From assembly GCA_963663365.2 (NCBI GenBank), contig CAXXIH010000001.1, forward strand, positions 1,302,001 through 1,366,000: a stretch of 64,000 nt of DNA. The letters run 5' to 3'. This document shows, in pieces, positions 27,210 through 36,593 of the stretch (the stretch's first letter is position 1; the number at the start of each line of letters is the position of its first letter). The DNA is from G963663365 sp963663365. Lineage in GTDB: Bacteria > Hinthialibacterota > Hinthialibacteria > Hinthialibacterales > G963663365. The notes under the pieces are model-generated. The model was given only the letters and a program-made list of their open reading frames with translations, had not been told where the DNA came from and ran no database searches. A program made the translations under genes and the position numbers.

Positions 27210-29618
27210 TCATAAAATCGGTATTCTCTGTGGACCGAGGCGAATCCCGATTTGTTGGGGACCCGCTTTTGACTCTTCCAGCAGAACGATTTCATTGCGC
27301 CGTTCCAGCCAGGCATCCGGTAACCATTGCTCGCTGTAATCCCGCTCCGGATAAACTCGCCCTACCAGCCGTCCGTTGAGCCACAGAAGCCCCTTGCTGA
27401 GGCCATGAAGCGTTAAATATACCGGCGCTGTGTGAGGATCGGCCTTGCACGACAAGATACTGCGCAAATAGCGCATGCCGCGAGGCTTCCCCTTATCCAA
27501 TGGCTGCCAAGTCAGCAATTTTGTCTTAATTCCGGCTTCATCTTCGATTGAAAGTCCAGGCCGGTATCGCCATGGCTGGATGGGTAGTGTGCCTTCAACC
27601 AGCACAGGCCCCAAAAGCCCTTTGAGATCGTCATGCATCCACAGGTCCAATTGCGCACGTCTGTTGATTTGCCATTCACCTTTGATATGGCCCATATTCT
27701 CAACCAACAACGCCAAGGAATGGGTGCCTTCCTCTAAAAAGCCTAAAGGCACGCGTGCACTCGGTGTGGCCGGACGGTCTTCAGGGGGCGGCTCGGTTTG
27801 ATGAATAAGCAGCCCATTTAAATAAACCGATACGCGGTCCGCATAGGCGGTTAAAAATAATTCCTGCACGCCTTGACGTTTGATCTCGAAACTTGAGCGG
27901 TACCAAGCGTAACCCTCATGATCTCCATGCAAATCCATGGAGAGCGGTCCCAGGTCGAGTTTCCAGTCCAAGTCGAGGAATCCGGGATCTGCTTCGCTGT
28001 CTGCCTCCGCCCATCGCCAAGGGCTCAATTTCCAGAGTGTTTCTTTGGGCGGTTTAATAGAGAGAGCCTTCGGCTTGCCATTCGTTGGAATATAATCGAT
28101 CTTCTCGTTCGAACCGCTACTTTGCAGCAGAGCGCCCTTTTCCGTTTCCTGCACCCAATCGCCGCCTACCACAACTCCACTACTAAGCGGATGAAGACGT
28201 GTTTCGCCGCCTTGCGGTACAACTACGATTACAAGATTTTTCTTTCCGAACTGATGAGTCGATACCGATTTCTTTTTTGTATGCTGAATCGTGATGCATT
28301 GCTCTTTTTTGTTTTGTGTATAGATAAAATGGTGACTCTCATCCTTTGGAGGCGATGCCAACGCGATAATCCAGCCCTCTTGATTCTGTACAGCCAAATG
28401 AATATGCGCAGTTGATTTCTTGATTATGAGAGTTTCGTCCATCTTGGCTTTTTCAAGCCAGGTTCGCGCACCCAAACTTGGGATTTCGATGGTCGCTTGA
28501 TTTCCTTTTGTGTCTTGGAATTTGGCAGTACGGGTTTCCTCGGTTGGATTGAGGATAAAATGAATCCGTCCGTTTTCACCATCACGCGTGAATATCTTGA
28601 GTTCGCTGTCATTGGATTTTAGCCCGGGTTCAGATGGCTCGGATGCGGATAACACATTGGCCAAACTGCGGGCTGTTTTGGCCGGCACAGCCGGAATCCT
28701 GGCGCGGTCGTGGACTTCGCCGCTTTCTTCCAGCACGCCAACATGATCGTAGTCTGTCGTCTGGCCATACATTGCCGTCCAGCCGAAGTTTGTACCGCCG
28801 TGCCACATATAATGGTTGTATCCCGCGCCACCCTCGGCGATAAAACGCCATGTCTCATAGGCCAATTGTTGCGGCGTGCGCAGCATCCAATCCGGCGGCG
28901 TTTCCCAGGTGTGATACCAATAGGGCCAAAATTCGGTGGATAGGAGCGGAGCACCGGGTTGTTTTTTGCGGTATTCTTCAAAACGGTCGGCGGGTTTGTG
29001 GGAGTTGATGCATTCCACAGCACCTTCCGCCGAACCTTCACAGGTTATAATCGGAACCTGAATACCCAACCGCTTTGATAAATCATGAAGAATCTGCATA
29101 TAGAGACGAGCTTCTTCTTCTGATCGCCGGACACAAGAAAGCTCATTCTCAATTTGGAATAGGATTACGCTGCCTTCACGCCCCACTTGGCGTTCGGCGA
29201 TGATTGGGACTAGCCTTTCGAACCAGCGCGATACTTCTTCAATATAGAGGCTGTTCGTTCGCCGGAATTCCAATCCGCGTTTGCTCAACATCCATGCCGG
29301 AAATCCCCCCATTGAAACTTCCGCACAAATGTATGGGCCGGGCCGGGCAATAACATACAGATCAAGCTCTGCACAAAGAGCCAGAAACGCATCCAGGTCA
29401 AGATCGCCTGTAAAATCGTATTGGCCTTGTTTGGGTTCATGCACTCCCCAGTAAACATAGGTCTGTATGCAGTTTAAACCATAACTTTTTGCCTTCTCCA
29501 ACCGATCCCGCCAACTTTGGTGAGGTGTACGCCAGTAGTGCATACTCCCTGATGTCAACCATACACGGTTCCCATTAACCAAGAGGCTTTTATTGTCGTA
29601 TGTAACCGGTGAAATCAT
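27210..29618 (-). CDS. GH35 beta-galactosidase
   Basis: An 802-residue glycoside hydrolase family 35 enzyme. The barrel (residues 1-330) has the family motifs GSMHYWR, YVYWGVHEPKQGQYDF, ARPGPYICAE and GGFPAWML. The acid/base Glu lies in QIENEL (residues 157/159) and the nucleophile is Glu229 in STEFWPYW. Beta-sandwich domains follow, including a jelly-roll-like region near 590-720. No signal peptide is visible, so it is probably cytoplasmic and would cleave galacto-oligosaccharides after uptake. ATG at 29618 is chosen over an upstream TTG (29636) because AAGG lies about five bases before it. Confidence 0.93.
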   Translation of the reverse strand: MISPVTYDNKSLLVNGNRVWLTSGSMHYWRTPHQSWRDRLEKAKSYGLNCIQTYVYWGVHEPKQGQYDFTGDLDLDAFLALCAELDLYVIARPGPYICAEVSMGGFPAWMLSKRGLEFRRTNSLYIEEVSRWFERLVPIIAERQVGREGSVILFQIENELSCVRRSEEEARLYMQILHDLSKRLGIQVPIITCEGSAEGAVECINSHKPADRFEEYRKKQPGAPLLSTEFWPYWYHTWETPPDWMLRTPQQLAYETWRFIAEGGAGYNHYMWHGGTNFGWTAMYGQTTDYDHVGVLEESGEVHDRARIPAVPAKTARSLANVLSASEPSEPGLKSNDSELKIFTRDGENGRIHFILNPTEETRTAKFQDTKGNQATIEIPSLGARTWLEKAKMDETLIIKKSTAHIHLAVQNQEGWIIALASPPKDESHHFIYTQNKKEQCITIQHTKKKSVSTHQFGKKNLVIVVVPQGGETRLHPLSSGVVVGGDWVQETEKGALLQSSGSNEKIDYIPTNGKPKALSIKPPKETLWKLSPWRWAEADSEADPGFLDLDWKLDLGPLSMDLHGDHEGYAWYRSSFEIKRQGVQELFLTAYADRVSVYLNGLLIHQTEPPPEDRPATPSARVPLGFLEEGTHSLALLVENMGHIKGEWQINRRAQLDLWMHDDLKGLLGPVLVEGTLPIQPWRYRPGLSIEDEAGIKTKLLTWQPLDKGKPRGMRYLRSILSCKADPHTAPVYLTLHGLSKGLLWLNGRLVGRVYPERDYSEQWLPDAWLERRNEIVLLEESKAGPQQIGIRLGPQRIPIL

Positions 29619-29773
29619 CGGTCCTTTTCCTCTCAATCGTTCTCAGCGTCTCTCATGAAACCGGTGCGAACAGCACCGTAGTCCGGCGCAAAATTCCCCG
29701 GAGCAGCAATGCCGGGATTGATAGCCTATCAGAGTTGAGAAAATAGGAGGAAGCGCAACAGTTCGGCTGCGTT

Positions 29774-31198
29774 TTAACCGGTGACCAGATCAAACATCTG
29801 CCGAAAACCGTAGCGGACGTAATTGAAAAGTTTTTGGGGCGAACGAGCGCCCGCCAGCGTCCTTAGAATGTACCGTGGACGGAAATAAAACTTACGCAGA
29901 GCCTCCCGGCGCAGCTGTTCGAGCCGTTCAACCGAAAGATGCAGGCTGGGGATGGCTGCGTGATTGTAACCCTCGGCGGGCAATTCGCCTGGCTTCAGGA
30001 GACCGTATTCCACCGCCAAATCGTAAAATTCAGTGCCATGGAATGGGTAGGCGTAAAAGAATTCAACAAAGTCAGGATCCAAATCGCAGGCTAAGCGTAC
30101 CGAATCGGCGAAAGTTTCTTCACTTTCCCACGGCAAGCCGATCAAAAAATAAACACTGGATTTCACACCGGCGTTCCGGCACATAGCAATTGCCTGGCGT
30201 GTCGCGGGGACATCGGCTTTTTTCTTCATCTTTTCCAGCATCATCTCATTGCCGCTCTCAACGCCAAATGAGATTAGCCAGCATCCGCTACGTTTCATGA
30301 TGTCCAGCGTTTCAGGATCGAGTGTGTCAACCCGGCTATTGCAGGACCAATCGATTTGCAGACCGGCATCCAGAATCGCTTGGCACAATTCACGAACCCA
30401 CTTCCGGTTGGCCGTAAAAAGATCGCTACGGAATAGAAAATCCCGAATGCCATGTTGTTCGACGCACTCTGCAATCTCACCGATGACATTTTCAGGTGAG
30501 CGTACACGGGCTTTTTTCCCGCCCACTTCGCCCGCCAAACAAAAGATGCATGGATAAGGACATCCCCGCTCAGTAACGAGTGTTGCGTTGGGAGCACCGG
30601 TATCGGGACGGATATAACGTGCGTTATCGATCAGGTGCCGGGCCGGAAAGGGAATTGCATCCAAATCTTGAATGAACGGACGGTCCGGATTGCGTATCGG
30701 TTCGCCGTCGCGGCGATAGGTAATACCTGTGATTTCCACCCGCGGCTTGCCTTGGGCCAACTCGACAATGGTTTCTTCGTATTCTCCACGCATGGCGATG
30801 TCGAGTTCCTTATGATCGCGTAGCGTTTCCAGGTCGAGATTTTTGAAATGTGCGCCCTTGGTGACGGTGACAATTTCGGGATTAATTTCTTTGGCAATCT
30901 GCGCCGCTATCAAATCATTGTGTAGCGTTGGTGTCGTAATCGAAAGAATCAGTGCGGACGGTTGCAGCCGTTCCAAATCCGCACGCAGACTATCCCAATT
31001 TTGCCCCTCTTCGGCGGGATAATCGATTATATGGCATTCCACACCGGCCTGCTCCAAAGCGCCCGCCATATACAGCAAATCCATTGGTGGGCGTAATGCG
31101 ACCGTATGCAATTCTTCTATCGGGGTTTGGCACCGCTCTTCGCGAATGTATTTCCCCGTAGGTGGTACGATAAGAAAGGCGGAACGCCAAGAATCCAT
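29774..31198 (-). CDS. B12-binding-domain radical SAM enzyme
   Basis: A 474-residue radical SAM protein of the cobalamin-binding type. Residues ~35-150 form a Rossmann-like B12-binding domain (ALRPPMDLLYMAGALEQAGV, ALILSITTPTLHNDL, VTKGAHFKNL). The [4Fe-4S] motif is CPYPCIFC in VTERGCPYPCIFCLAG, followed by the radical SAM barrel (FGVESGNEMMLEKMKK, FLIGLPWESEETF). The family includes methylases and cyclisation enzymes for lipids, bacteriochlorophyll and antibiotics; the reaction here is unknown. The ATG at 31198 is preferred; a longer frame to 31330 would overlap the upstream gene. Neighbours (GT2 and FAD enzyme) suggest a lipid or glycan substrate. Confidence 0.9.
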   Translation of the reverse strand: MDSWRSAFLIVPPTGKYIREERCQTPIEELHTVALRPPMDLLYMAGALEQAGVECHIIDYPAEEGQNWDSLRADLERLQPSALILSITTPTLHNDLIAAQIAKEINPEIVTVTKGAHFKNLDLETLRDHKELDIAMRGEYEETIVELAQGKPRVEITGITYRRDGEPIRNPDRPFIQDLDAIPFPARHLIDNARYIRPDTGAPNATLVTERGCPYPCIFCLAGEVGGKKARVRSPENVIGEIAECVEQHGIRDFLFRSDLFTANRKWVRELCQAILDAGLQIDWSCNSRVDTLDPETLDIMKRSGCWLISFGVESGNEMMLEKMKKKADVPATRQAIAMCRNAGVKSSVYFLIGLPWESEETFADSVRLACDLDPDFVEFFYAYPFHGTEFYDLAVEYGLLKPGELPAEGYNHAAIPSLHLSVERLEQLRREALRKFYFRPRYILRTLAGARSPQKLFNYVRYGFRQMFDLVTG

Positions 31199-31281
31199 TG
31201 CGTCGATCCTGTTAACCGATCCTGCAAGCCGGAAGATGTACTCGTGCGGCGAAATGCGGAGCCAAAGTCGAAGCCGTGTTT

Positions 31282-32766
31282 TTAATCGACGATTCGGTAC
31301 GCATCGAATTGAGAGACTTGTGCGTACCAATCTTTGGCTTCGCCTGCCCCCTCTCCGTTCAACAACCTACCCACGTGCCGGGCTGCCAACAAGCCCATGT
31401 GAATGGATTGATCCAGATTGTTATGTCGAAAAAGTCCTTGTCGGCCTGTAGAAATAAGGTTGGGAAATTTCCCTAACTCGTCATAAATCTTGGACAATGC
31501 TTTTTTTGTGTGAAGAGTGTACGTCGGGTAGCCCCAACGCAAACGAACCGCCATGATTTCATCGGCAGTTCCCCGGACCAGTCCGGTTTTTTCGAGGAAT
31601 GGAGCGGCAAAATCCGCAAGATGTTGATCCGGCGATTGCCAATGCTCGTCGTTAAATGTGCAGGGAAGTTCAATCGTTATCACGGTGTGTCCCTGAGGCA
31701 CACAGGAGGTTTCGAAATTGCCGGCCAAACTCAATCGTGAAAATGGAACTTCCGCTTCGGGGAAATAAAGCCATGTATCTTTGATATCCAAATCTCGTTC
31801 GTATAACAAAAAGAGAAGGATAAGGCTTCGGTATTCCAATTTATGACATGCGGCATGTGCAACCTCGCTGAGCTCGTTTTCTAGAAGATTGCTGAGCGAT
31901 GGCAAAGGCACAGTGCTGATGACCGCATCGCAATCCAATGACCTGCGCGCACCATCCTTGTTGTAGACGATACGGTGAATTGAACCGTCATCCTCGTCGG
32001 CCAAAAGTTTCTGTATCTGAATGCCTGTATGAATTCTGACGCCGGATGTACGGATTCTTTGTTCCAACCCATCGGCAATAGCCCCAATGCCGCCTACAGG
32101 ATAAAGGAATTCTTTTACGTAGGTTTCTCCACCGCCTTTTATGCTGTCCCACAAAGAATGCCAGATGTTGTCTCCCCGCAGACGTAGAATTGCGGTCTCG
32201 GCGGAAAGTTCGTACGGCTCAATTCCCCATACTTTTTTTGCGTACGGCTCAAAAAGAAGCCTGGATAGTTCTTCACCGTAATAGGCGCGAATATATTCTG
32301 AGTAAGTTTGCGGTGGTTGTTCCGTGTTTCGCTTTAATACTTGCAATGCGGAGCATCCCGCCCGGAAGGCCTGTTTCCACCCCAGTGCACCTAATACCTC
32401 ATGTGGGCGAACCGGATAGGTAAGCCATCGCTCCCGAAGCCACATGCGGCTCTTACGTTTTACACGAATGAGTTGCTGGGCGCAGATTCTCTGCACCAAC
32501 TCACCCGCTTCTTTTATTTCGGTGTAGAAGCGATGGGGCCCCAAATCCAACTGGCAGCCTGCCCATTCAATGGTTTGGGCCAGGCCGCCTGTACGCTCTT
32601 CGCTTTCCAGAATTGTAATTTCTGTGTCCGGCGCGATCATGCTGAGCTCGAACGCAGCAGCCAGACCGGCAACACCACCGCCTAAAATCACCACATGTAA
32701 CGGTTGGTCGTCTTCCGGTCCATCGGCAAGAGATGGCTGCTGATGCAATACGTTCTTACTCATCAT
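31282..32766 (-). CDS. FAD-dependent amine-oxidase-type oxidoreductase
   Basis: A 494-residue flavoprotein with the dinucleotide-binding start VVILGGGVAGLAAAFEL, then LESEERTGGLAQT and LDLGPHRFYTE. The overall plan is that of protoporphyrinogen-oxidase/UDP-galactopyranose-mutase-like proteins. Homologues of this shape are often found in polysaccharide or lipid gene clusters next to a GT2 glycosyltransferase, as here (32859-33554), rather than in haem synthesis. It lacks the usual haem-gene neighbours, so I do not call it HemG/HemY. AAGGA lies close before the tandem ATG codons. Substrate unknown. Confidence 0.85.
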   Translation of the reverse strand: MMSKNVLHQQPSLADGPEDDQPLHVVILGGGVAGLAAAFELSMIAPDTEITILESEERTGGLAQTIEWAGCQLDLGPHRFYTEIKEAGELVQRICAQQLIRVKRKSRMWLRERWLTYPVRPHEVLGALGWKQAFRAGCSALQVLKRNTEQPPQTYSEYIRAYYGEELSRLLFEPYAKKVWGIEPYELSAETAILRLRGDNIWHSLWDSIKGGGETYVKEFLYPVGGIGAIADGLEQRIRTSGVRIHTGIQIQKLLADEDDGSIHRIVYNKDGARRSLDCDAVISTVPLPSLSNLLENELSEVAHAACHKLEYRSLILLFLLYERDLDIKDTWLYFPEAEVPFSRLSLAGNFETSCVPQGHTVITIELPCTFNDEHWQSPDQHLADFAAPFLEKTGLVRGTADEIMAVRLRWGYPTYTLHTKKALSKIYDELGKFPNLISTGRQGLFRHNNLDQSIHMGLLAARHVGRLLNGEGAGEAKDWYAQVSQFDAYRIVD

Positions 32767-32858
32767 TCCTTATCACGGGAGAAGTGGTGGTTCTGATTTT
32801 CTCATCGAATCAGGTAAAATACTATTCCACTCGCCCGGTCTATGAGTGCTGTAATCGA

Positions 32859-33554
32859 TTAGCCTTTCGAAAAACGGATGCCGACCAGCGTTTTGATTGC
32901 TTCGATAAAATCACGCCATCCGATCTTTTTGCCTTCTTCGAAAGTCCTGGCATTATAGGATACAGGCACTTCTTTGATTTCGTATCCGGCTTTAAGCGCC
33001 TTGGCCGTGACTTCGGGGCAAAACTCGAAGCGTTTGCACTGTAAATTCATTCCCAGCAACTGTTCTTTTCGAAAGGCTTTGTAACAGGTTGCCTCGTCAG
33101 TGATGCTTGAGCCATAAAGGATATTTACCACCCAGGCCAATAGTCTATTGGCTATACGGTTTGGGAGACGCATGCCGGTAATTTTGCCTAAAAAACGTGA
33201 GCCGTAACAGACGTCAACTTCACCATCGGCAATAGGCTTTACGACCTTAGGGATTTCGGATGGATCATATTCAAGGTCGGCGTCCTGGACGATTATGATA
33301 TCACCGGTTGCGGATTGTAGTCCGGTGCGAATGGCCGAGCCTTTGCCTTGTCTGTGTTCATGGTGCAGGACAATTGTGTCCTCGCGTTTTGCGTACTCCG
33401 ATAAAATCTCCCAGGTCGTGTCGTTGGAGCAATCGTTAACAAAGATTATTTCTTTTGGAGTCCAATCCACATCAAAAATCAAAGGTGCCACGACCGGAAG
33501 AAATTCCTCCTCGTTGTACACCGGCACAATGATGGAAAGTCTGGGATGGCTCAT
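32859..33554 (-). CDS. GT2 family glycosyltransferase (dolichyl/polyprenyl-phosphate mannosyltransferase-like)
   Basis: A 231-residue GT-A enzyme. It starts SIIVPVYNEEEFLPVV and has the nucleotide-sugar site VNDCSNDTTWEIL, the metal-binding VQDADLEYDPSEIP and RFLGKITGMRLPN. These match the DPM1-like GT2 group that transfers mannose or glucose from a nucleotide sugar to a polyprenyl phosphate. There are no membrane helices, as in soluble DPM1 relatives. The start is placed at the ATG at 33554; the upstream extension to 33638 is not conserved-looking. Its product could feed GT-C enzymes such as the one at 14509; this is inference. Confidence 0.9.
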   Translation of the reverse strand: MSHPRLSIIVPVYNEEEFLPVVAPLIFDVDWTPKEIIFVNDCSNDTTWEILSEYAKREDTIVLHHEHRQGKGSAIRTGLQSATGDIIIVQDADLEYDPSEIPKVVKPIADGEVDVCYGSRFLGKITGMRLPNRIANRLLAWVVNILYGSSITDEATCYKAFRKEQLLGMNLQCKRFEFCPEVTAKALKAGYEIKEVPVSYNARTFEEGKKIGWRDFIEAIKTLVGIRFSKG

Positions 33555-33757
33555 ACTTCTAATTTGATATCCATAGTGGCAACCAGGCTGAGGACTGCTG
33601 ATTGCGCCGCTTGGAAGCGATTGCACGCGTTTGTCCAATCATGAGCGGTCTTTGTGTGGTAATGATTGGGCGGTTGAATAAAAGTTGCACAACGTAGCGG
33701 ATAGCGTGCCCTACAATCTCCCCCCGTGCCAGTCCTGTAGCCTTGCCAACAGAATGT

Positions 33758-34426
33758 CTACTTGTGGCTTGCCTGGGCTGTTAGTTTGGTGGCTCGAGCG
33801 ATCTTGTCGGCGCGGGATTTCTTACGGGACTGCAATTGCGATTGTGTGCGTTGTTGTTGGATGATCTTGCTTATGACTTCGTCATCGAGCTTTTGCACCA
33901 TTTCGGCGTCCGTTTGGGCTGCTGCAAAACTGATCCCCAGTTCTGCGGCAATCGAGTCATGTTCCTTCTGAATCGCTTCTAATTGTTGTGGTTTCATCTC
34001 ACCTTTGCACTTACGGAACATTGTAATTACTGTGAAGTGTGAAGGGAGATAGCCGGGGTCAATTAGATCTTTGAAAATCTCATGATATTGATTGCGGAAG
34101 GCTAGGATTGTCTCTTTCCAAAGGGGCATAAGCGCCTCAGTGGGTTGATCGTAATCGTCAGTCTCATCGGCCACGATCATTGCCACGGTCTTTTTCCCTT
34201 CAGGCGTATCAAGGATTTCCAAGGCTTTTCGATACAATTCATGCCCATCAAGGGAGAATCGTTTGCCGGAGCGCGCCAAAAGCACACGCAGAAACGATGC
34301 GATGCGATTTTTCTCCGGGCTGATGACAAGAATTTGAAAATCCGAGCCATCGCCGGCGCTAGCACCATGCATGCTAGTGACATCCTGCATATGCCGCGCT
34401 TTTACACCTGAAGCCTTACTATGCAT
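33758..34426 (-). CDS. Unknown protein, paralogue of the 22121-22843 gene
   Basis: A 222-residue protein without signal peptide or membrane helix, similar to the protein at 22121-22843 in three ordered blocks (SGKRFSL, AFRNQYHEIF, PSHFTVITMF). It differs by a charged Lys/Arg/Gln-rich C-terminal tail (QQQRTQSQLQSRKKSRADK) and an acidic insert (VADETDDYDQPTEAL). GAAGG lies about nine bases before the ATG, and a promoter-like sequence precedes it. It heads the minus-strand run that includes the GT2, FAD and radical SAM genes, but a 200-base gap follows, so co-transcription is uncertain. Confidence 0.72.
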   Translation of the reverse strand: MHSKASGVKARHMQDVTSMHGASAGDGSDFQILVISPEKNRIASFLRVLLARSGKRFSLDGHELYRKALEILDTPEGKKTVAMIVADETDDYDQPTEALMPLWKETILAFRNQYHEIFKDLIDPGYLPSHFTVITMFRKCKGEMKPQQLEAIQKEHDSIAAELGISFAAAQTDAEMVQKLDDEVISKIIQQQRTQSQLQSRKKSRADKIARATKLTAQASHK

Positions 34427-34448
34427 AAAGTTTCGACCTTCTTATCTT

Positions 34449-34476
34449 ATCATACCAACCCTCCGTAAATTGTAAA
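34449..34476 (-). promoter_or_regulatory. Sigma-70-like promoter for the 34426 gene
   Basis: Read on the minus strand, TTTACA and TATGAT are separated by 16 bases, about 23 bases before the ATG at 34426. The -35 to -10 spacing is one base short of ideal. Confidence 0.45.
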
Positions 34477-34526
34477 ATTAAAGGTGCTAAATGCCACATC
34501 TTGTAGCAATATAATCAGTGTGGAGG

Positions 34527-35483
34527 TCAGCGATACTGGATACGGGCATATACCGGCAAATGATCGGATGGAAACCGGCCATCATAGCTCTTGTCATCAA
34601 TCGTCAAACTCAGAGCTTGGAATTCCGGAGAAACTAAAATCCAGTCGATTCTTCCACCCGGCTTGATAACGCCTGTCCAGCCATGCGATGATCCCGGCTC
34701 GATCGTCCAGGGTGGTTCACCATCTGCTTTCTTCTCTTGCTGTGCTTCCCAATCGATGTCGTAGAAAGTGTCACGGAGTTTGGAGCGGCCGCCAGAAATC
34801 GGCTGTTGACCGCATAGAATGCCATGCACCAATCCTTTTGGGTATGAATTAAAATCTCCGGTAACAACCACCGGGAGATTGTCGGGCAAGGCATTTACGA
34901 ACTCAACAATCATTTTTGCTCCGAATTTCTTAGCGTCGTTACCTCGATGATCAAGATGGGTATTGACAGCCACAAACTCCCGTTTTGTCATACGGTCGTA
35001 GAGTTTCAGCCAGGTCACCATCCGGGGGCAGGCGGCATCCCAGCCTTTTAGGCCTGGAACATCAGGTTTCTCGCTCAGCCAGAATTCTCCTTGCTTATCG
35101 ATTCTGAATCGATCTTTGCGGACAAAAATGGACATGTGCTCGCCTTTGCGGCCACCCTCGCGTCCTACGCCATAGACCGTGTACTGAGGGAATGTTGATG
35201 CCAGCCAATCAATCTGGTGAGCTAAGCCCTCCTGAACGCCCATGATATCAGGATTCGCTTCCTGGATCGTCTGGGCAACGATATCCGTTCGTTTGGGCCA
35301 AGCATTGGGGCCATCATCAGGGTTGTCATAACGTAAATTGAAAGTCATGACCACGAACTGGTCAGGAGCCAAAGCGAGTTCCGCATCTTTCTTTTTCGCC
35401 GAATTCCCCGCACATCCTGCAAAGCCGAGCCAGATAAAAGCCAGTAACGTAACGCCTATGAAAATTCTCTTTGCCAGTCGCAT
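34527..35483 (-). CDS. Endonuclease/exonuclease/phosphatase-family lipoprotein
   Basis: A 318-residue protein with a lipoprotein signal (hydrophobic VTLLAFIWLGFAGC, Cys24 as the lipidated residue). The mature part is an exonuclease-endonuclease-phosphatase fold: VMTFNLRYDNPDD, DIMGVQEGLAHQID, VAVNTHLDHRG, VVTGDFNSYP and SDHLPVYARI, covering the metal-binding Asn, Glu, His and Asp and the terminal SDH. Such envelope-anchored members often act as phosphodiesterases on lipids or on unknown phosphoesters rather than on DNA. GGGAGG lies six bases before the ATG. No partner gene is evident; the next features are tRNA genes. Confidence 0.9.
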   Translation of the reverse strand: MRLAKRIFIGVTLLAFIWLGFAGCAGNSAKKKDAELALAPDQFVVMTFNLRYDNPDDGPNAWPKRTDIVAQTIQEANPDIMGVQEGLAHQIDWLASTFPQYTVYGVGREGGRKGEHMSIFVRKDRFRIDKQGEFWLSEKPDVPGLKGWDAACPRMVTWLKLYDRMTKREFVAVNTHLDHRGNDAKKFGAKMIVEFVNALPDNLPVVVTGDFNSYPKGLVHGILCGQQPISGGRSKLRDTFYDIDWEAQQEKKADGEPPWTIEPGSSHGWTGVIKPGGRIDWILVSPEFQALSLTIDDKSYDGRFPSDHLPVYARIQYR

Positions 35484-35660
35484 ATTTGCCTCCCGGATTC
35501 TAGGTCAAATGAATCTAGCAGCTTACATGATGACGATGATAGAGATCGAGTTTGCGGAGGAGCGAAGAGAATGGATGGACTTTGGGGGGCAGGTATGGAT
35601 GGCTTCGCTCATCGTTCCAGATTTGTGGAGAGTCTCAACGATAAGGACTTGAAAGACCGA

Positions 35661-35748
35661 CGGAGGAGGTGGGATTCGAACCCACGAAACCCTTTCGAGG
35701 TTTACACGATCTCCAATCGTGCGCCTTAGACCACTCGGCCACTCCTCC
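35661..35748 (-). tRNA. tRNA-Ser (anticodon GGA)
   Basis: The minus strand folds into a class II tRNA: acceptor GGAGGAG/CTCCTCC, D-arm with GGCCGAGTGGTCTAAGGC, anticodon stem CACGA/TCGTG around loop TTGGAGA (anticodon GGA, reads UCU and UCC), a long variable arm and T-arm GTTCGAATC. The discriminator base is G, as expected for serine. CCA is not encoded. Confidence 0.95.
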
Positions 35749-35921
35749 GCGGTAATCGTATCGCGAGTTCTGTTTTTAAGGAATTTTGGTCGCAGGATTG
35801 GTGAGTGGGAATGCTGTCATATATGTCTGTATCTTGGAGCTGCCAAGCGTACAAAACAGAAAGGCCGATTCCCAATAGACTCATGCAAGTGAAACATTGA
35901 GTGTATTGAAAATCGGCCTAA

Positions 35922-36008
35922 CGGAGGGGGTGGGATTCGAACCCACGGAACCCGAAAGGGTTCACGCGCTTTCGAGGCGCGCGCCTTCGTCCACTCGGCC
36001 ACCCCTCC
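35922..36008 (-). tRNA. tRNA-Ser (anticodon CGA)
   Basis: A second class II tRNA on the minus strand: acceptor GGAGGGG/CCCCTCC, anticodon stem CGCGC/GCGCG around loop CTCGAAA (anticodon CGA, reads UCG), variable arm closed by AACCC/GGGTT, T-arm GTTCGAATC and discriminator G. It lies 173 bases upstream of the other tRNA-Ser and 82 bases after tadA. Confidence 0.95.
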
Positions 36009-36090
36009 GGCGCTGAATCTAGCCCAATGGTATTTGCGTGCAAGCGAATCCCCATCATGCTGCATGTCAAGTGTGTACTTGCGAAATGAT

Positions 36091-36561
36091 CTACTTGCGC
36101 CGCGCTTGGAAAAATTGTTGCAGGAGTTCGCGGCATTCCTGTTCAAGTACGCCGGAGACAACTTCTAAGCGGTGGTTCAGGCGTTTGTCGGTTGGGATTT
36201 GATAGACACTTTGAGTCCCACCTGCCTTAGGATCGGCCGCGCCAAAGACAAGACGTTGAATTCGCGCCCATACCAACGCCCCCGAACACATCACACAAGG
36301 TTCCAAGGTGACATACAGGTCGCAGTCTTCCAAATACCATGTACCCAAAGACTGACCTGCTTGGCGAAGGGCCAAAATCTCTGCATGGGCAGTCGGATCT
36401 GCATCTCGTTCGCGCCGGTTGTGTGCGCGTGCCAATAAACTGCCCTTATGGACGATTACCGCACCTACCGGGACATCGCCTGCGGCCTCGGCTTTGCGGG
36501 CTTCTTCTAAAGCGGTTTCCATCCACTTGCGATCATTCTCGGATTGGATTTGTTCAGTCAT
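36091..36561 (-). CDS. tadA: tRNA-specific adenosine deaminase TadA
   Basis: TadA converts adenosine 34 of tRNA-Arg(ACG) to inosine. The 156-residue protein has the zinc-binding His59 and catalytic Glu61 in PTAHAEILAL, and Cys89/Cys92 in LEPCVMCSGAL, with the family start WMETALEEARKA and DVPVGAVIV. It is of normal length. The gene reads toward the two tRNA-Ser genes, and all three may be transcribed together. No strong ribosome binding site is seen before the ATG. Confidence 0.95.
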   Translation of the reverse strand: MTEQIQSENDRKWMETALEEARKAEAAGDVPVGAVIVHKGSLLARAHNRRERDADPTAHAEILALRQAGQSLGTWYLEDCDLYVTLEPCVMCSGALVWARIQRLVFGAADPKAGGTQSVYQIPTDKRLNHRLEVVSGVLEQECRELLQQFFQARRK

Positions 36562-36593
36562 GAGCGTACTTTTGCTTCATATGCTGCAGAGAA

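Noticed and set aside
35817..36161. Minus-strand frame of 114 codons
   Set aside because: It runs through the tRNA-Ser(CGA) gene and the end of tadA, and its sequence in the middle is simply translated tRNA.
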